From Tepidanaerobacter syntrophicus (GTDB lineage Bacteria > Bacillota > Thermosediminibacteria > Thermosediminibacterales > Tepidanaerobacteraceae): a DNA stretch of 64,000 bases. The notes below the pieces were generated by a model. That model was given only the letters and a program-made list of their open reading frames with translations. It was not told the DNA's origin and searched no databases. Location: assembly GCF_001485475.2 (NCBI RefSeq), contig NZ_DF976999.1, forward strand, positions 220,001 to 284,000. Direction: 5' to 3'. Of this stretch, positions 35,306-46,221 are shown in pieces. The position numbers were made by a program, and so were the translations under genes. Numbering within the stretch: position 1 is the stretch's first letter; each line of letters opens with the position of its first letter.

Positions 35306-36184
35306 TTATTTGTAGATTTCCGTTCCTTCTGTTTTAATTAATTCCTTAAACTCTTTTATTATTTGCTTTGTTATCGGACCGGGTTTGCCGTCTGCAATAG
35401 GACGTCCGTCAACTTTAACTACAGGAACTGCTTCAGCTGCTGTTCCGGAAAGGAAACATTCATCTGCTGTAAAGACCTCGTATCTGGTAAATACCTTTTC
35501 TTCTACTTTTATTCCAAGTCTTTCTGCGGCTTCTATTATTGCATTTCTGGTTATTCCGACTAAAATGCCTACATAGGGCGGCGGAGTTATGAGAACACCG
35601 TTTTTCACAATAAAGATATTATCGCCGGTACATTCTGCCACATAATCTTCGTTGTTTAATAATAAAGCTTCAGGTGCCCCTGCTAAGTTTGCCTCTAGCT
35701 TTGCCATTATGTTATTTAAGTAGTTTAGCGACTTCATTTGAGGATTTACACCTTCCGGCCTGTTTCTCCTAGTTGCCGCTGTAATAATTTCCATACCCTT
35801 TTCGTAAAGTTCTTCAGGATATAGCACTATTTTATCGGCAATACATACAACGGTAGGCTTGCTGCACTTTTTCGGGTCAAGACCCAGGTCTCCTGCTCCT
35901 CTAGATATTACCAGTCTTATATATGCATCCTGCAGCTGGTTTCTTCTCAATGTTTCCAGAACAACTTCAGTCATTTCTTCTTTGGTAAGGGGAACGTTAA
36001 TCATTATGCCGCGAGCGCCGTTGTATAACCTGTCAATATGCTCTTTTAATTTGAACACTCTGCCGTTATAGGCTCTAATACCTTCAAAAACGCCATCGCC
36101 ATATAAAAAACCGTGGTCAAAAACGGAAATTTTGGCTTCTTCCTTTGGATAGTACTTGCCATCTACGTAAATTTGAATACTCAT
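35306..36184 (-). CDS. ilvE: Branched-chain amino acid aminotransferase
   Basis: Last step of Ile, Val and Leu synthesis: transfer of the amino group from glutamate. 292 residues, fold-type IV PLP enzyme. The PLP lysine is in NPQMKSLNYLNN (about residue 152), and the conserved Glu-x-x-GDNIF is at AECTGDNIF. The MSIQIYVDGKYYP start and length match IlvE; D-amino acid transaminase is a less likely alternative. It lies 111 bases below the T-box-controlled ilvB. Confidence 0.9.
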   Translation of the reverse strand: MSIQIYVDGKYYPKEEAKISVFDHGFLYGDGVFEGIRAYNGRVFKLKEHIDRLYNGARGIMINVPLTKEEMTEVVLETLRRNQLQDAYIRLVISRGAGDLGLDPKKCSKPTVVCIADKIVLYPEELYEKGMEIITAATRRNRPEGVNPQMKSLNYLNNIMAKLEANLAGAPEALLLNNEDYVAECTGDNIFIVKNGVLITPPPYVGILVGITRNAIIEAAERLGIKVEEKVFTRYEVFTADECFLSGTAAEAVPVVKVDGRPIADGKPGPITKQIIKEFKELIKTEGTEIYK

Positions 36185-36295
36185 CTAGAAATTTCCTCCC
36201 TCAAAGTTTTATAAATTAGTGCTTGTTTCCTGATAAAAGTATAACACAAATAGTCTTTGCACTTACATATATTAATATACATCTATTTGCATTAA

Positions 36296-37978
36296 TTAAT
36301 CAATCCCTAACATTTCACTGATAGGTTTTCCTGCAGGTACCATCGGCATAACATTTTCTTCTGCGTCTATTTTAACATCTATAACCACAGGTGCATTAAG
36401 CTGGATTGCGTTGTGGATAATTTTTGGAAGCTCATTCTTATCATCGACTTCAAATCCCTGCACTCCACATGCTTCTGCAAGTTTTGCGTAATTTACGTCT
36501 GCGCCTTCAAGAGATACCTGGGAATATCTTTTGTCAAAAAACAGTTCCTGCCATTGTCTTACCATACCTAAGGTCCGGTTGTTAAATATCACCGTAATAA
36601 CCGGGATTTTGTGCCTGGACGCGGTTATAAGTTCATGGCAATTCATTTCAAAACTGCCATCCCCTGCGATATTGAAAACTATTTTATCTTTCCTTCCAAC
36701 TTTTGCTCCAAGAGCTGCCGGAAGGCCGAAGCCCATGGTCCCTAATCCGCCGGAAGATATGAAGGTTCTCGGCTCTTTAAATTTGTAATACTGGGCAGCC
36801 CACATTTGATGCTGGCCTACTTCTGTCACAATAATTGCTTCACCTTTACTCTGTCTGTAAATTTCTTCTATTACATACTGAGGCTTAAGTCCCTCTTCGG
36901 AATATTTGAGAGGATAGAGATTTTTCATGCGGGCTACTTCGTTTACCCAATCCTCGTTTTTTACAGACGGCAAGATATCAAGCAAATTAATTAAAAATTG
37001 TTTCACATCTGCTTTTATTCCTAAATCCACGTCAACATTTTTGCCTATTTCTGCTCTATCAATATCAACATGTATAATTTTTGCATTAGGAGCAAATTTT
37101 TTAACATCTCCCGTAACCCTGTCGTCAAACCTGGCACCTAAAGCTATCAAAAGATCGCATTCAGTTACAGCCATGTTTGCATAGGCCGTGCCATGCATGC
37201 CAAGCATGCCAAGGGCAAGGGGATGGTCAGCTGGAAAGGACGAAAGACCCATTAAGGTTGTTGTAACCGGTGCATTGATTTTTTCGGCAAGCTTTAGAAG
37301 CTCCTCGGCGGCGTCAGATGTCACAATTCCACCGCCTGCATAAATAACCGGTTTTTTTGCTCTTTCAATCATTTCAGCTGCTTTTTCTACTAATTTATTA
37401 AAACCGCTGGAAGGTTCAAGTTTGGTAAGGTATGTCCTTACAAAACCGTTTACTTCCTTTTCTACCTCGTTGTAGTTTACTTCGCCTGCCATCACATCTT
37501 TTGGCAAATCTATGAGCACTGGACCGGGTCTGCCGCTAGTTGCAATCGTATACGCTTCTTTGACCTTTTTTACGATTTCATTTTTGTTTCTTATTAAAAA
37601 ACTGTGTTTCGTAATAGGCAAAGTGATCCCTGTAATATCAACTTCTTGAAAGGAATCTCTGCCCAAAAGATCCAGTGCGACCTGACCGGTAAAGGCAAGA
37701 AGGGGCACTGAATCCATATATGCGTTTGCAATTCCTGTCACTAAATTCGTAGCTCCGGGGCCGGAAGTGCTCAAGACTACCCCTACCTTACCAGTTGCTC
37801 TGGCGTAGCCGTCTGCTGCATGGGCTGCTCCTTGTTCATGCACAGTCCTTATGTGTCTGATTTCCTTGCAGCTGTACAGAGCATCGTAAATCGGCAGCGC
37901 TGAACCGCCTGGGAAACCAAAGATAGTATTAACACCTAATTCGCTTAATGTTTTTAGTAAGAGTTCAGCACCAGTCAT
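36296..37978 (-). CDS. ilvB: Acetolactate synthase large subunit, first copy
   Basis: Thiamine diphosphate enzyme making acetolactate or acetohydroxybutyrate. 560 residues. Catalytic Glu in [18 protein letters not shown]-type central domain, and the ThDP motif GDGSFEMN to NNRTLGM. It is followed by ilvE but not by an ilvN small subunit, unlike the second copy at 46730-48397. It stands behind a T-box leader read here as Ile-specific, so this copy may supply the isoleucine branch. Confidence 0.92.
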   Translation of the reverse strand: MTGAELLLKTLSELGVNTIFGFPGGSALPIYDALYSCKEIRHIRTVHEQGAAHAADGYARATGKVGVVLSTSGPGATNLVTGIANAYMDSVPLLAFTGQVALDLLGRDSFQEVDITGITLPITKHSFLIRNKNEIVKKVKEAYTIATSGRPGPVLIDLPKDVMAGEVNYNEVEKEVNGFVRTYLTKLEPSSGFNKLVEKAAEMIERAKKPVIYAGGGIVTSDAAEELLKLAEKINAPVTTTLMGLSSFPADHPLALGMLGMHGTAYANMAVTECDLLIALGARFDDRVTGDVKKFAPNAKIIHVDIDRAEIGKNVDVDLGIKADVKQFLINLLDILPSVKNEDWVNEVARMKNLYPLKYSEEGLKPQYVIEEIYRQSKGEAIIVTEVGQHQMWAAQYYKFKEPRTFISSGGLGTMGFGLPAALGAKVGRKDKIVFNIAGDGSFEMNCHELITASRHKIPVITVIFNNRTLGMVRQWQELFFDKRYSQVSLEGADVNYAKLAEACGVQGFEVDDKNELPKIIHNAIQLNAPVVIDVKIDAEENVMPMVPAGKPISEMLGID

Positions 37979-38049
37979 AATTATCCCCTTCTTCTATTTA
38001 ATAATAAATTTTTACATCGTTTAAAGATAACTTCAGTATGGAGGTAAAA

Positions 38050-38335
38050 TAAAAAGACCTTCCGCCTAACCTTATAAAAGGGGCGAAAGATCTTCGCGTT
38101 ACCACCCTAGTTCATTTATACCTTGCGGTATAAATCTCAGTAGGTACGGGGCGCCTTGCCCGATACCCGGCCTTTCTAACGGGGGCCAATTTCCTTATAA
38201 GGAACCCGGCCAGAATTACTATAAGTTCACTCTGGCAGCTCCGAGACGATTTTCGCTGACTGCTTCAAGCATCGGCTTTCACCTTATCCGACTCTCTTTA
38301 GCTTGAAATAATCGCTACTCTTCTCTTCACAGCTT
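38050..38335 (-). ncRNA. T-box riboswitch, probable isoleucine specificity
   Basis: tRNA-sensing leader on the minus strand. The T-box consensus is present as GGGTGGTAACGCG (about 38105-38093), followed by a terminator stem formed by GATCTTTCGCC and GGCGGAAGGTC before a T-run. In stem I the specifier side reads GCGAAA-AUC-G-UCUC (38255-38243), matching the GAAA-codon-purine-helix layout known from glyQS. AGUA of the facing strand is seen in GAGUAGCG. The AUC triplet at 38250-38248 would pair with tRNA-Ile (GAU anticodon). Family certain; codon reading is inference. Confidence 0.9.
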
Positions 38336-38359
38336 TTAAAAACCAATATATTGTTTTAT

Positions 38360-38388
38360 ATTATAACACCTGAGTTTAGAAAATTCAA
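38360..38388 (-). promoter_or_regulatory. Sigma-A promoter of the first T-box / ilvB-ilvE unit
   Basis: Minus strand TTGAAT (38388-38383), 17-base spacer, TATAAT (38365-38360). Confidence 0.75.
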
Positions 38389-38439
38389 CTATGGTTTTAT
38401 AAAAGTTTTATAAAAATTTCTACTCGTATGCCCCTATTT

Positions 38440-38486
38440 TAAAAAAAGTAACAAGGCAGTTCAAAGATTTTATCGATGAACTGCCT
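38440..38486 (-). terminator. Intrinsic terminator after the ene-reductase gene
   Basis: Minus strand: 10-bp perfect stem AGGCAGTTCA (38486-38477) with TGAACTGCCT (38463-38454), then TGTTAC and a run of seven T. It is 17 bases past the stop codon. Confidence 0.85.
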
Positions 38487-38502
38487 ATTTTTAGTTCCTT
38501 TA

Positions 38503-40437
38503 TTATATTTTTACTGCTATCCTTGCTGCTTCTTCTATTGCCTCTAGGGCTTTTCTAGCTTTAACAGCATCTCCTATAACATATATTTCAGGGACTTTCC
38601 CCTTGATTTTTTCTTCCAAGGGATTATAAGCTTTGGCTCCCATTGCAAGAACTATAGAATCAAAGCCGGTAATTTTTTCATCTTTTCCGTCTTTCTCATA
38701 TACTACTCCATCATCAAGGAATTCTTTAACAGTCGCATTCGTAATTGCCTTAACTCCCCACTTTTTTAATCTTTCTAATAAGTAGTATTTCACGTCATCT
38801 TGCTCATCCATTGCAATTTCAGGAAGCATTTCTATTATCGTTACATTGTGGAAATGTTCGCCCAGATAATCTGCTGTTTCAGAACCTACCATGCCACCGC
38901 CTACTACTAAAACGTTTTGTCCGACTTCTTTCTTCCCATCAAGTAAGTCAATAGCCTTTACAAATTTAGGGTTCTCTATTCCTTTTATATCTGGTACTAG
39001 CGGTACACCACCTGTAGCAAGAATTACTACATCGGCATTTTCAGATGCAATTGTTTCTTCTGTAGCCTCTGTCTCCATTTTATATTCTACCCCGTATTTT
39101 TTACCCATAGTCTCGTAATATTTTAGAGCCTTTATAATTTCTTGTTTTGTAGGAGGTATGGCTCCTATTCTGTATTGTCCGCCAAGTTTCTTTTCCTTCT
39201 CATATAGTGTAACTTTATGACCTCTTTTTGCAGCTATCCATGCAGCTTCAAGCCCTCCGGGGCCGCCGCCTATTACTATTACTTTTTTTGGATTATCTGT
39301 TTTTTCTACTTTCAATTCACCTTCCCTACCGGTAAAAGGGTTAACCAAGCATGAAATATAAGGTTTGGTAGGATCAAATAAGTAGCCGACGCAAGCTTGC
39401 ATACAGCTTATGCATGGAGCTATTTCCTCGAGCTGTCCCGCTGCAACTTTATTGGGAAGCTCAGGGTCAGTCAAGGATTCTCTTCCTAAGGCAACTAAAT
39501 CGGCTTTCCCAGTTTCCAATATATCTTCAGCTAATAAGGGATCATTTATTCTGCCCACTGCTATAACGGGAATGCTTACAGATTTTTTAATTTCCTCTGC
39601 GGCATATACATTAAATCCGGCAGGAACTGCAGCTGGCGCAATAGCACCCGGAACACTGCCGTAAACGCATCGTGACACATGGATAGCATTTACGCCGACG
39701 CTTTCCAGGACTCGTGCTGCCATCCTGGACTCTGTTATCGTTCTTGCCTCAGGCATATCCTCATCGCCGCTGATTCTAAATAATATTGGTAAGCCATTTC
39801 CAACTTTCCTTCTAATATTTTTTATGATTTCTACAGGGAATTTCATTCTACTATTAAAATCCCCACCAAATTCATCGCTTCTCTTATTTGAATAAGCAGA
39901 CATAAATTGAGCAACTAAATATCCATGAGCACCATGAACTTCAACTGCGTCAAATCCTATTTCTTTGGCTCTTTTTGCAGCATCCCCAAATTTTTCTATA
40001 AGGTCATATACTTCCTCGGTCGTGAGTTCTCTAGGCATTTCTTTGTCAACGGGACAAGGAATAGGAGACGGTGCTACCGGTTGAGCACCAATAACCGCGC
40101 TCATTGTTTGTCTGCCTGCATGGTGAAGCTGAACTGCCATTTTGACATCGCCGTGTTTATGTACCTCATCTACCAACTGCTTAAGTCCGGGAATGAATTT
40201 ATCATCCCATAATCCCAATTGTCCTGGTATCGCCTTACCCAAAGGATCAATTGCTGCCACTTCTAAAATTAAAAGGCCATAACCCCCTTGGGCTCTTAGT
40301 TTCCAATAATCAATAAGTTGCTGTGATACAGTACTGTCTAAATTTCCAAACTTTGTACCCATAGGAGGAATAACAAAGCGATTTTTCAACTCCATAGACC
40401 CTATTTTAATTGGTGACATTAATACCGGAAATTTCAT
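38503..40437 (-). CDS. NADH:flavin oxidoreductase / ene-reductase with Fe-S cluster
   Basis: 644 residues in three parts: an Old Yellow Enzyme TIM barrel binding FMN (1-335), a 4Fe-4S site C342, C345, C349 and C363, and FAD/NAD(P)H domains starting VIVIGGGPGGLEAA (about 386-399). This is the layout of 2,4-dienoyl-CoA reductase, 2-enoate reductase and bile-acid BaiCD/BaiH enzymes. It reduces an activated C=C bond; the substrate is unknown (2-enoates and aromatic acrylates are options). It is monocistronic between two branched-chain amino acid units but is not part of that pathway. Confidence 0.87.
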   Translation of the reverse strand: MKFPVLMSPIKIGSMELKNRFVIPPMGTKFGNLDSTVSQQLIDYWKLRAQGGYGLLILEVAAIDPLGKAIPGQLGLWDDKFIPGLKQLVDEVHKHGDVKMAVQLHHAGRQTMSAVIGAQPVAPSPIPCPVDKEMPRELTTEEVYDLIEKFGDAAKRAKEIGFDAVEVHGAHGYLVAQFMSAYSNKRSDEFGGDFNSRMKFPVEIIKNIRRKVGNGLPILFRISGDEDMPEARTITESRMAARVLESVGVNAIHVSRCVYGSVPGAIAPAAVPAGFNVYAAEEIKKSVSIPVIAVGRINDPLLAEDILETGKADLVALGRESLTDPELPNKVAAGQLEEIAPCISCMQACVGYLFDPTKPYISCLVNPFTGREGELKVEKTDNPKKVIVIGGGPGGLEAAWIAAKRGHKVTLYEKEKKLGGQYRIGAIPPTKQEIIKALKYYETMGKKYGVEYKMETEATEETIASENADVVILATGGVPLVPDIKGIENPKFVKAIDLLDGKKEVGQNVLVVGGGMVGSETADYLGEHFHNVTIIEMLPEIAMDEQDDVKYYLLERLKKWGVKAITNATVKEFLDDGVVYEKDGKDEKITGFDSIVLAMGAKAYNPLEEKIKGKVPEIYVIGDAVKARKALEAIEEAARIAVKI

Positions 40438-40740
40438 GTCAAAACTCCTCTCATAATTTAAAAAATTAATAAACTTTCATATTATATAATTTCTACATTT
40501 ATCTTAAAAATCCTGCAATTATTTATTTGCTTTTGCGAATTTTTTTAATTGCATTTTTGCAGATAGTCATTTTGGTAAAAATGCCGGTATTGTGCAAAAA
40601 ACTGTGCGAAGTATTTGGGTCGCTATACTTCCCACCGGTTTATTTATTTTAGTTTTATAAAACATATAAAAACAACACCAATCGCAAGATCATGATTGGC
40701 GTTGTCAAGATTTTAAAAAGGTATCACTTTTAGAATGGAA
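40438..40740. promoter_or_regulatory. Intergenic region with inverted repeats
   Basis: No gene. It holds the leu terminator (40665-40705), an inverted repeat TGCAATTA / TAATTGCA (40514-40521 and 40546-40553) 76-116 bases before the ene-reductase start, and a nested potential stem (CCGGT...ACCGG outside GAAGTAT...ATACTTC) at about 40583-40641. No clear sigma-A promoter with both boxes was found for the ene-reductase gene. Confidence 0.4.
40665..40705 (-). terminator. Intrinsic terminator of the ilv-leu operon
   Basis: Minus strand: ACAACGCCAATC (40705-40694) pairs with GATTGGTGTTGT (40683-40672) with one G-U pair and a 10-base loop, followed by TTTTTATATG. It follows the leuB stop by 35 bases. 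Confidence 0.85.
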
Positions 40741-41811
40741 TTAAATATAGCCTTTAATTATGTCTCCCATTTCCGAAGTTGACACTACTTTTTTTGCGCC
40801 TGCTTGTATGTCAAATGTCCTGTATCCTTCATTGAGTGTTTTTTCGACTGCATTTTGCACTGAAGCAGCAGCCTCTTTTTTATCAAAGGAATATTCCAGC
40901 ATCATAGCTGCTGATAGAATGCATGCAACGGGGTTCGCCTTTCCAAAACCTGCAATATCCGGGGCTGAGCCGTGTATAGGCTCGTAAAGATACGGTTTGC
41001 TGTCTCCAAGGCTTGCAGAAGGCAGCATTCCAATAGAGCCCGTAAGCACTGAAGCTTCATCGCTTAGTATATCTCCAAAGGTGTTTTCCGTTAAAATAAC
41101 ATCAAATTGACGAGGGTTTAATATAAGCTGCATCGAGCAATTATCGACATACATGTGGGAAAGAGTGACATCAGGATAATCTTTTGCCATTTCCGTAACA
41201 ATACTTCTCCATAGTCTTGAAGTCTCTAAAACATTAGCTTTATCTACTGAAGTTAGGTGTTTTTTCCTTCGTTGCGCCGCTTCAAAGGCTATGCGGGCTA
41301 CTCGCTTAATTTCTTTGTCGGTATACTCCATAGTGTCAAATCCTCTTACACCATCTGCTGTCTTTTCAATGCCTCTAGGTTTGCCAAAATAAAGTCCCCC
41401 TGTAAGTTCTCGAACTATCATTATGTCAAGTTCATCGCCAATAATTTCCCTTTTAATCGGCGAAGCATCGGCTAATGCTTTAAATAAAATTACTGAGCGC
41501 AAATTTGCATAAAGGTCAAGACTTTTTCTAAGTCCTAAAATTGCCTGCTCCGGCCGCTTTTCTTTCGGCAGCGCATCCCACTTCGGTCCTCCTACTGCAC
41601 CAAATAAAATCCCATCAGAGCTTTTGCAAAGTTCTATGACTTTATCCGGCAAGGGCGTGCCATATGCATCTACTGCGGCTCCTCCTACAATTCCTTCTTC
41701 AAACTGAAAGTCTATATTATATTTTTCCCCTACCGCTTTTAAGATCTTTACCGCTTCGGCAATTATTTCGGGACCTATGCCGTCTCCCGGCAAAAGGGCT
41801 ACTTTATACAC
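40741..41811 (-). CDS. leuB: 3-isopropylmalate dehydrogenase
   Basis: NAD-dependent oxidative decarboxylation in leucine synthesis. 356 residues, beta-decarboxylating dehydrogenase family: GDGIGPEI at the N-terminus, [14 protein letters not shown] substrate region, the catalytic Tyr in [14 protein letters not shown], Lys/Asp in YVDNCSMQL, and NAD-binding [18 protein letters not shown]. Its start codon shares a base with the leuD stop. Last gene of the operon. Confidence 0.95.
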   Translation of the reverse strand: MYKVALLPGDGIGPEIIAEAVKILKAVGEKYNIDFQFEEGIVGGAAVDAYGTPLPDKVIELCKSSDGILFGAVGGPKWDALPKEKRPEQAILGLRKSLDLYANLRSVILFKALADASPIKREIIGDELDIMIVRELTGGLYFGKPRGIEKTADGVRGFDTMEYTDKEIKRVARIAFEAAQRRKKHLTSVDKANVLETSRLWRSIVTEMAKDYPDVTLSHMYVDNCSMQLILNPRQFDVILTENTFGDILSDEASVLTGSIGMLPSASLGDSKPYLYEPIHGSAPDIAGFGKANPVACILSAAMMLEYSFDKKEAAASVQNAVEKTLNEGYRTFDIQAGAKKVVSTSEMGDIIKGYI

Positions 41812-42302
41812 TATTTCTTCACCTCTTTTGCATAATTCATAAGACCGCCTGCGCTTATTATCCCCTTAATAAATTCAGGGAAGGGCCTTGCATAAAAGAT
41901 TTCGCCAGATGTTATATTCTTTATAGTTCCACTGTCTGTATCTATTTCTAATTCATCGCCTGTCTTTATTTTCTCACTGCACCCCGGACACTCTAATATC
42001 GGAAGACCGATATTTATAGAGTTTCTATAAAATATGCGGGCAAAAGACGATGCCACAACACAGCTTATACCTGCCGATTTTATCGCAAGAGGCGCATGCT
42101 CTCTTGAACTACCGCAGCCAAAATTATTTCCTGCTACGATAATATCGCCGGGTTTAATTTTTTGAGTAAAGTCAGGGATTATATCTTCCATGCAATGTGC
42201 CGCTAATTCTTTGGGGTCAGTTGTATTTAGATAACGTGCGGGTATTATTACATCAGTATCTATATTGTCGCCAAAGACCCATGCTTTGCCTTTAAAAATC
42301 AT
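41811..42302 (-). CDS. leuD: 3-isopropylmalate dehydratase small subunit
   Basis: Swivelling domain of isopropylmalate isomerase. 163 residues from ATG 42302 ([17 protein letters not shown]), chosen because AAGGAGG lies 9 bases upstream; a longer frame to 42329 would lack this. Motifs [26 protein letters not shown] and SFARIFYRN are present. It overlaps leuC by 11 bases. Confidence 0.93.
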   Translation of the reverse strand: MIFKGKAWVFGDNIDTDVIIPARYLNTTDPKELAAHCMEDIIPDFTQKIKPGDIIVAGNNFGCGSSREHAPLAIKSAGISCVVASSFARIFYRNSINIGLPILECPGCSEKIKTGDELEIDTDSGTIKNITSGEIFYARPFPEFIKGIISAGGLMNYAKEVKK

Positions 42303-43566
42303 CGCCAACAACCTCCTTCGGATGGGCAATCCTTCCTTTTATTGCAGATGCCGCTGCTACCAAAGGACTTGCAAGGTAAACTTCGCTTTCCGGATGACCC
42401 ATTCTTCCGACAAAGTTCCTGTTTGTAGTGGAAACAGCTTTTTCTCCTTTTGCAAGAACCCCCATGTGGCCGCCAAGGCAGGGTCCGCATGTAGGTGTGC
42501 TTACGGCCGCACCGGCTTCAATGAAAATCTCGGTTATCCCTTCACGCATCATTTCCTGATAAACTTGCTGCGTTGCAGGAATTACTATCATGCGCACATA
42601 AGGGTGAACCTTATGGCCTTTTATGACACTTGCGGCAAGCCTCATATCTTCTAACCTGCCATTGGTGCACGAACCTATTACAACTTGATCTATTTGGATA
42701 TTAGAAGCCTCATCAACATCTACCACATTTTCAGGAAGGTGAGGCAGGGCAACTTTTGGCTGCATATTTTCTACGTTATACTCGATTATATCTGCATATT
42801 TAGCATTTTCATCGCTTTTGAATATATTGTAAGGTCTTTTAGCTCGACTTCTAATATATTCCAGCGTTATATCATCCGAGTTTATTATGCCGTTTTTAGC
42901 CCCTGCTTCAATGGCCATATTTGCCATGGTCAGTCTTCCGTCCATACTAAGGGAGCTGATGGCATCTCCTGTAAACTCCATGGCTTTATAAAGGGCTCCG
43001 TCAACACCGATATCTCCTATGGTGTGCAAAATCAAGTCTTTGCCTGTAATCCATTTATTCAATTTGCCGTAATAGACAAATTTTATTGTCTCGGGAACTT
43101 TAAACCAGCATTGGCCTGTCATCATAGCAAACGCCAAGTCAGTAGATCCCACTCCTGTAGAAAATGCTCCAAGGGCGCCATATGTGCATGTGTGAGAATC
43201 TGCCCCGATTACAAGATCTCCCGGCAGCACAATTCCCTGCTCCGGCAAAAGCGCATGTTCAATTCCCATGCGGCCTACTTCGTAATAATGGAGTATATTT
43301 TGTTCTTTTGCAAACTCTCTCAAAGACTTGCATAGTTCTGCTGATTTTATATCTTTATTAGGGGCAAAATGATCAGGTATAAGGGCAACCTTTTCTTGAT
43401 TAAAAACTTTTTCCCCTCCTGCTTTTTTAAATTCTTCTATTGCAACAGGTCCGGTAATATCATTTGCTAAGGCAAGATCTACATCTGCCATAATAAGCTC
43501 GCCGGGCTCTACAAAATTCTTTCCTGCGTGATTTGCAAGGATTTTTTCAGTAATGGTCATTCCCAT
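42292..43566 (-). CDS. leuC: 3-isopropylmalate dehydratase large subunit
   Basis: Aconitase-family 4Fe-4S subunit of isopropylmalate isomerase. 424 residues, the shorter type common in Clostridia and archaea. Substrate and cluster motifs include [13 protein letters not shown], the first cluster Cys in IGSCTNGR and the pair CGPCLGG. It pairs with leuD downstream; the 11-base overlap suggests coupled translation. Confidence 0.94.
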   Translation of the reverse strand: MGMTITEKILANHAGKNFVEPGELIMADVDLALANDITGPVAIEEFKKAGGEKVFNQEKVALIPDHFAPNKDIKSAELCKSLREFAKEQNILHYYEVGRMGIEHALLPEQGIVLPGDLVIGADSHTCTYGALGAFSTGVGSTDLAFAMMTGQCWFKVPETIKFVYYGKLNKWITGKDLILHTIGDIGVDGALYKAMEFTGDAISSLSMDGRLTMANMAIEAGAKNGIINSDDITLEYIRSRAKRPYNIFKSDENAKYADIIEYNVENMQPKVALPHLPENVVDVDEASNIQIDQVVIGSCTNGRLEDMRLAASVIKGHKVHPYVRMIVIPATQQVYQEMMREGITEIFIEAGAAVSTPTCGPCLGGHMGVLAKGEKAVSTTNRNFVGRMGHPESEVYLASPLVAAASAIKGRIAHPKEVVGDDF

Positions 43567-43581
43567 TAAAAAGCCACCTCC

Positions 43582-45114
43582 CTAAGACGATTTACCATTG
43601 CCATTATTCCAAAGTGTTTTATTCATTGCATTGGCATATGCCATAACACTGGCTTCAATAATATCAGTGCTCAGACCCCTGCCCAAGAATATCTTGCCAT
43701 CTTTATCTACTTTTACGGTAACTTCACCTAACGCATCTTTTCCGCCGGTAACTGATTTTATGGAGTAATCAACTAGCTTGCAATCAATATTACAAGCACG
43801 TTCAAGAGCTCTGTATAGTGCATCAATAGGGCCACTGCCTGTAGCTGCTTCTTCCACAATCTCGCCATTTATGTTAACTCTAACGCTAGCAGTAGCCATT
43901 GCCTTGTTCCCCGTCGACACTTGGAAGCATTCGACTTCTATGCTTTGCGGAAGCTTAACCGCTTGATCTTCTACAATTGCTTCAATATCCAGATCTGTGA
44001 CTTCTTTCTTTTTATCGGCTAGTTCTTTGAATCTTTCAAATGCCTTATCAAGTTCATCTTGCGGCAGTTCATACCCTAGTTCTTTAAGTCTTTCGGCAAA
44101 AGCATGCCTTCCCGAATGTTTACCGAGAACTAAAGTATTTGTTGCAAGGCCTATGGACTCAGGAGTCATTATTTCATAGGTAGACTTTTCGGCCAAAACC
44201 CCATGCTGGTGAATTCCCGCTTCATGAGCAAAAGCGTTTGCACCTACGACTGCTTTATTCGGTTGTATGGCTATTCCTGTAATTGTGCTTACAAGCTTGC
44301 TGGTACGATAAATTTGCCGTGTATTAATACTATGCTCCACCTTATAAAAATCTTTGCGGGTATTAAGTGCCATTACGATTTCTTCTAATGCAGCATTTCC
44401 CGCTCTCTCTCCTAATCCGTTCACAGCGCATTCGATTTGAGTTACTCCACACAGCACAGCCTCTAACGAATTTGCTACCGCCATTCCAAGATCGTCATGG
44501 CAGTGGACGCTGACTTTTGCTTTATCTATTTCGGGAACCCTTTCCATTAATGTAGTTACTAAATTAGCAAACTCTCTGGGTGTCGCGTAGCCTACCGTAT
44601 CCGGGATATTAATGACCGTAGCGCCTGCTTTAATTGCTTCCGAATACAATCTGCATAGAAATTCTATGTCAGACCTGGATGCGTCCTCTGCTGAAAATTC
44701 CACATCCTCAACATAAGATTTAGCTCTTTTTACTGCAGCAACTGCAGCTTCCAAAACCTCATCTTCAGTCATCTTTAATTTATATTTCATATGAATAGGT
44801 GATGAAGCTATGAATGTATGGATTCTGGGTCTTTCCGCAGGTTTTAAGGCCTCTGCAGCTCTATCTATATCCTTAGATGTAGCTCTTGCAAGACCTGCAA
44901 TAATCGGACCCCTTACTTCTTCAGCAATCGCTTTGACCGCATTAAAATCTCCGTTAGAAGCTATAGGAAAGCCTGCTTCTATCACATCCACCGACAGTTT
45001 TTCAAGCTGTTTTGCTATTTCAAGTTTCTCTTTTGCATTTAAGGAAATGCCTGGTGTTTGTTCGCCATCTCTTAAGGTTGTATCAAAAATTTCAACTTTC
45101 CTAGTCATACACAT
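43582..45114 (-). CDS. leuA: 2-isopropylmalate synthase
   Basis: Condenses acetyl-CoA with 2-oxoisovalerate, the committed step of leucine synthesis. 510 residues: HMG-CoA-lyase-like TIM barrel with [15 protein letters not shown] at the start and metal ligands in [16 protein letters not shown], then a C-terminal LeuA regulatory domain from about 390 that in relatives mediates leucine feedback inhibition. Citramalate synthase or homocitrate synthase is less likely given the leuCDB genes that follow. Confidence 0.94.
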   Translation of the reverse strand: MCMTRKVEIFDTTLRDGEQTPGISLNAKEKLEIAKQLEKLSVDVIEAGFPIASNGDFNAVKAIAEEVRGPIIAGLARATSKDIDRAAEALKPAERPRIHTFIASSPIHMKYKLKMTEDEVLEAAVAAVKRAKSYVEDVEFSAEDASRSDIEFLCRLYSEAIKAGATVINIPDTVGYATPREFANLVTTLMERVPEIDKAKVSVHCHDDLGMAVANSLEAVLCGVTQIECAVNGLGERAGNAALEEIVMALNTRKDFYKVEHSINTRQIYRTSKLVSTITGIAIQPNKAVVGANAFAHEAGIHQHGVLAEKSTYEIMTPESIGLATNTLVLGKHSGRHAFAERLKELGYELPQDELDKAFERFKELADKKKEVTDLDIEAIVEDQAVKLPQSIEVECFQVSTGNKAMATASVRVNINGEIVEEAATGSGPIDALYRALERACNIDCKLVDYSIKSVTGGKDALGEVTVKVDKDGKIFLGRGLSTDIIEASVMAYANAMNKTLWNNGNGKSS

Positions 45115-45172
45115 TCCACCTTTTTTGATAATTCTGATTTATTTTATTGTTCTTAAGGCTGGTATTTTTAGG

Positions 45173-45193
45173 AAGGCGGCGTAAAGCCGCCTT
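45173..45193. other. Intercistronic hairpin between ilvC and leuA
   Basis: Perfect 8-bp GC-rich stem AAGGCGGC (45173-45180) with GCCGCCTT (45186-45193), 5-base loop. No T-tract follows on the minus strand, so it is more likely a partial terminator or an RNA-stability element that sets the ratio of ilv to leu messages. Confidence 0.5.
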
Positions 45194-45220
45194 GCATTTT
45201 ACGATTGTCTGTTAATATGT

Positions 45221-46219
45221 TTATTTCTTTTTCTTAAGCCAGGGCATCATGCTTCTTAGCTCTGCCCCTACTTTTTCTATTTGGTGCTCCGCTTCCTTTG
45301 CCTGAATTGCTCTATAGACAGGTCTTCCACTTTGATTTTCCAATATCCAGTTCTTGGTAAATTGCCCTGTCACTATCTCATCTAGCACCTTTTTCATTTC
45401 CTTGCGGGTATCTTCGTTTATGATGCGCTTGCCCACCATAAAATCTCCATATTTTGCGGTATCGCTTACGGAATATCTCATCCAGCTTAAACCGCCTTCA
45501 TATATTAAGTCCACTATAAGTTTCATCTCATGTAAACACTCAAAATATGCTATCTCAGGCTGGTATCCTGCTTCCACAAGGGTTTCAAAACCGGCTTTTA
45601 TAAGCTCTGAAACGCCGCCGCAAAGCACGCACTGCTCGCCGAATAAGTCAGTCTGGGTTTCTTCTGCAAAAGTGGTCTCTATAACGCCGGCACGTGTGCC
45701 GCCTATACCTCTTGCATATGCTAAAGCAATATCTTTTGCTCTGCCTGTATAGTCTTGCTCAACTGCTACGAGGCAGGGAACGCCAGCCCCTTCCTGATAT
45801 GTTCTTCTTACAAGATGCCCGGGACCTTTAGGTGCCACCATAAATACGTCAACATATTCCGGTGGTATTACCTGACTGTATACAATTGCAAAACCATGAG
45901 CAAATGCAAGGGCATTTCCGGGTTTTAGATAAGGTTTAATTTCTTCTTCATAAACCTTACCCTGAATGTGGTCTGGAATTAGCATCATTATAATATCAGC
46001 CGCTTTGGCTGCTTCGCTTACTGTCTTTACTGTAAGGCCTGCCTCTTCGGCGATTTTCCAGGATTTGCTTCCTTCATACAGTCCCACAACCACATTAACT
46101 CCACTTTCCTTCAAGTTTAATGCATGTCCATGGCCTTGACTCCCATAACCTATAACTGCTACGGTTTTCCCTTCTAATAATTGTAAATCAGCATCGCTGT
46201 CATAATACATTTTTGCCAT
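45221..46219 (-). CDS. ilvC: Ketol-acid reductoisomerase
   Basis: Isomerises and reduces acetolactate or acetohydroxybutyrate. 332 residues, class I enzyme. The cofactor loop is [19 protein letters not shown], and the metal-binding residues lie in [12 protein letters not shown] and [17 protein letters not shown]. It follows ilvN by 2 bases. Confidence 0.95.
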   Translation of the reverse strand: MAKMYYDSDADLQLLEGKTVAVIGYGSQGHGHALNLKESGVNVVVGLYEGSKSWKIAEEAGLTVKTVSEAAKAADIIMMLIPDHIQGKVYEEEIKPYLKPGNALAFAHGFAIVYSQVIPPEYVDVFMVAPKGPGHLVRRTYQEGAGVPCLVAVEQDYTGRAKDIALAYARGIGGTRAGVIETTFAEETQTDLFGEQCVLCGGVSELIKAGFETLVEAGYQPEIAYFECLHEMKLIVDLIYEGGLSWMRYSVSDTAKYGDFMVGKRIINEDTRKEMKKVLDEIVTGQFTKNWILENQSGRPVYRAIQAKEAEHQIEKVGAELRSMMPWLKKKK

Positions 46220-46221
46220 TA

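Noticed and set aside
42685-43335. 216-residue plus-strand frame inside leuC
   Set aside because: Antisense shadow of leuC, with no ribosome site and low-complexity composition.
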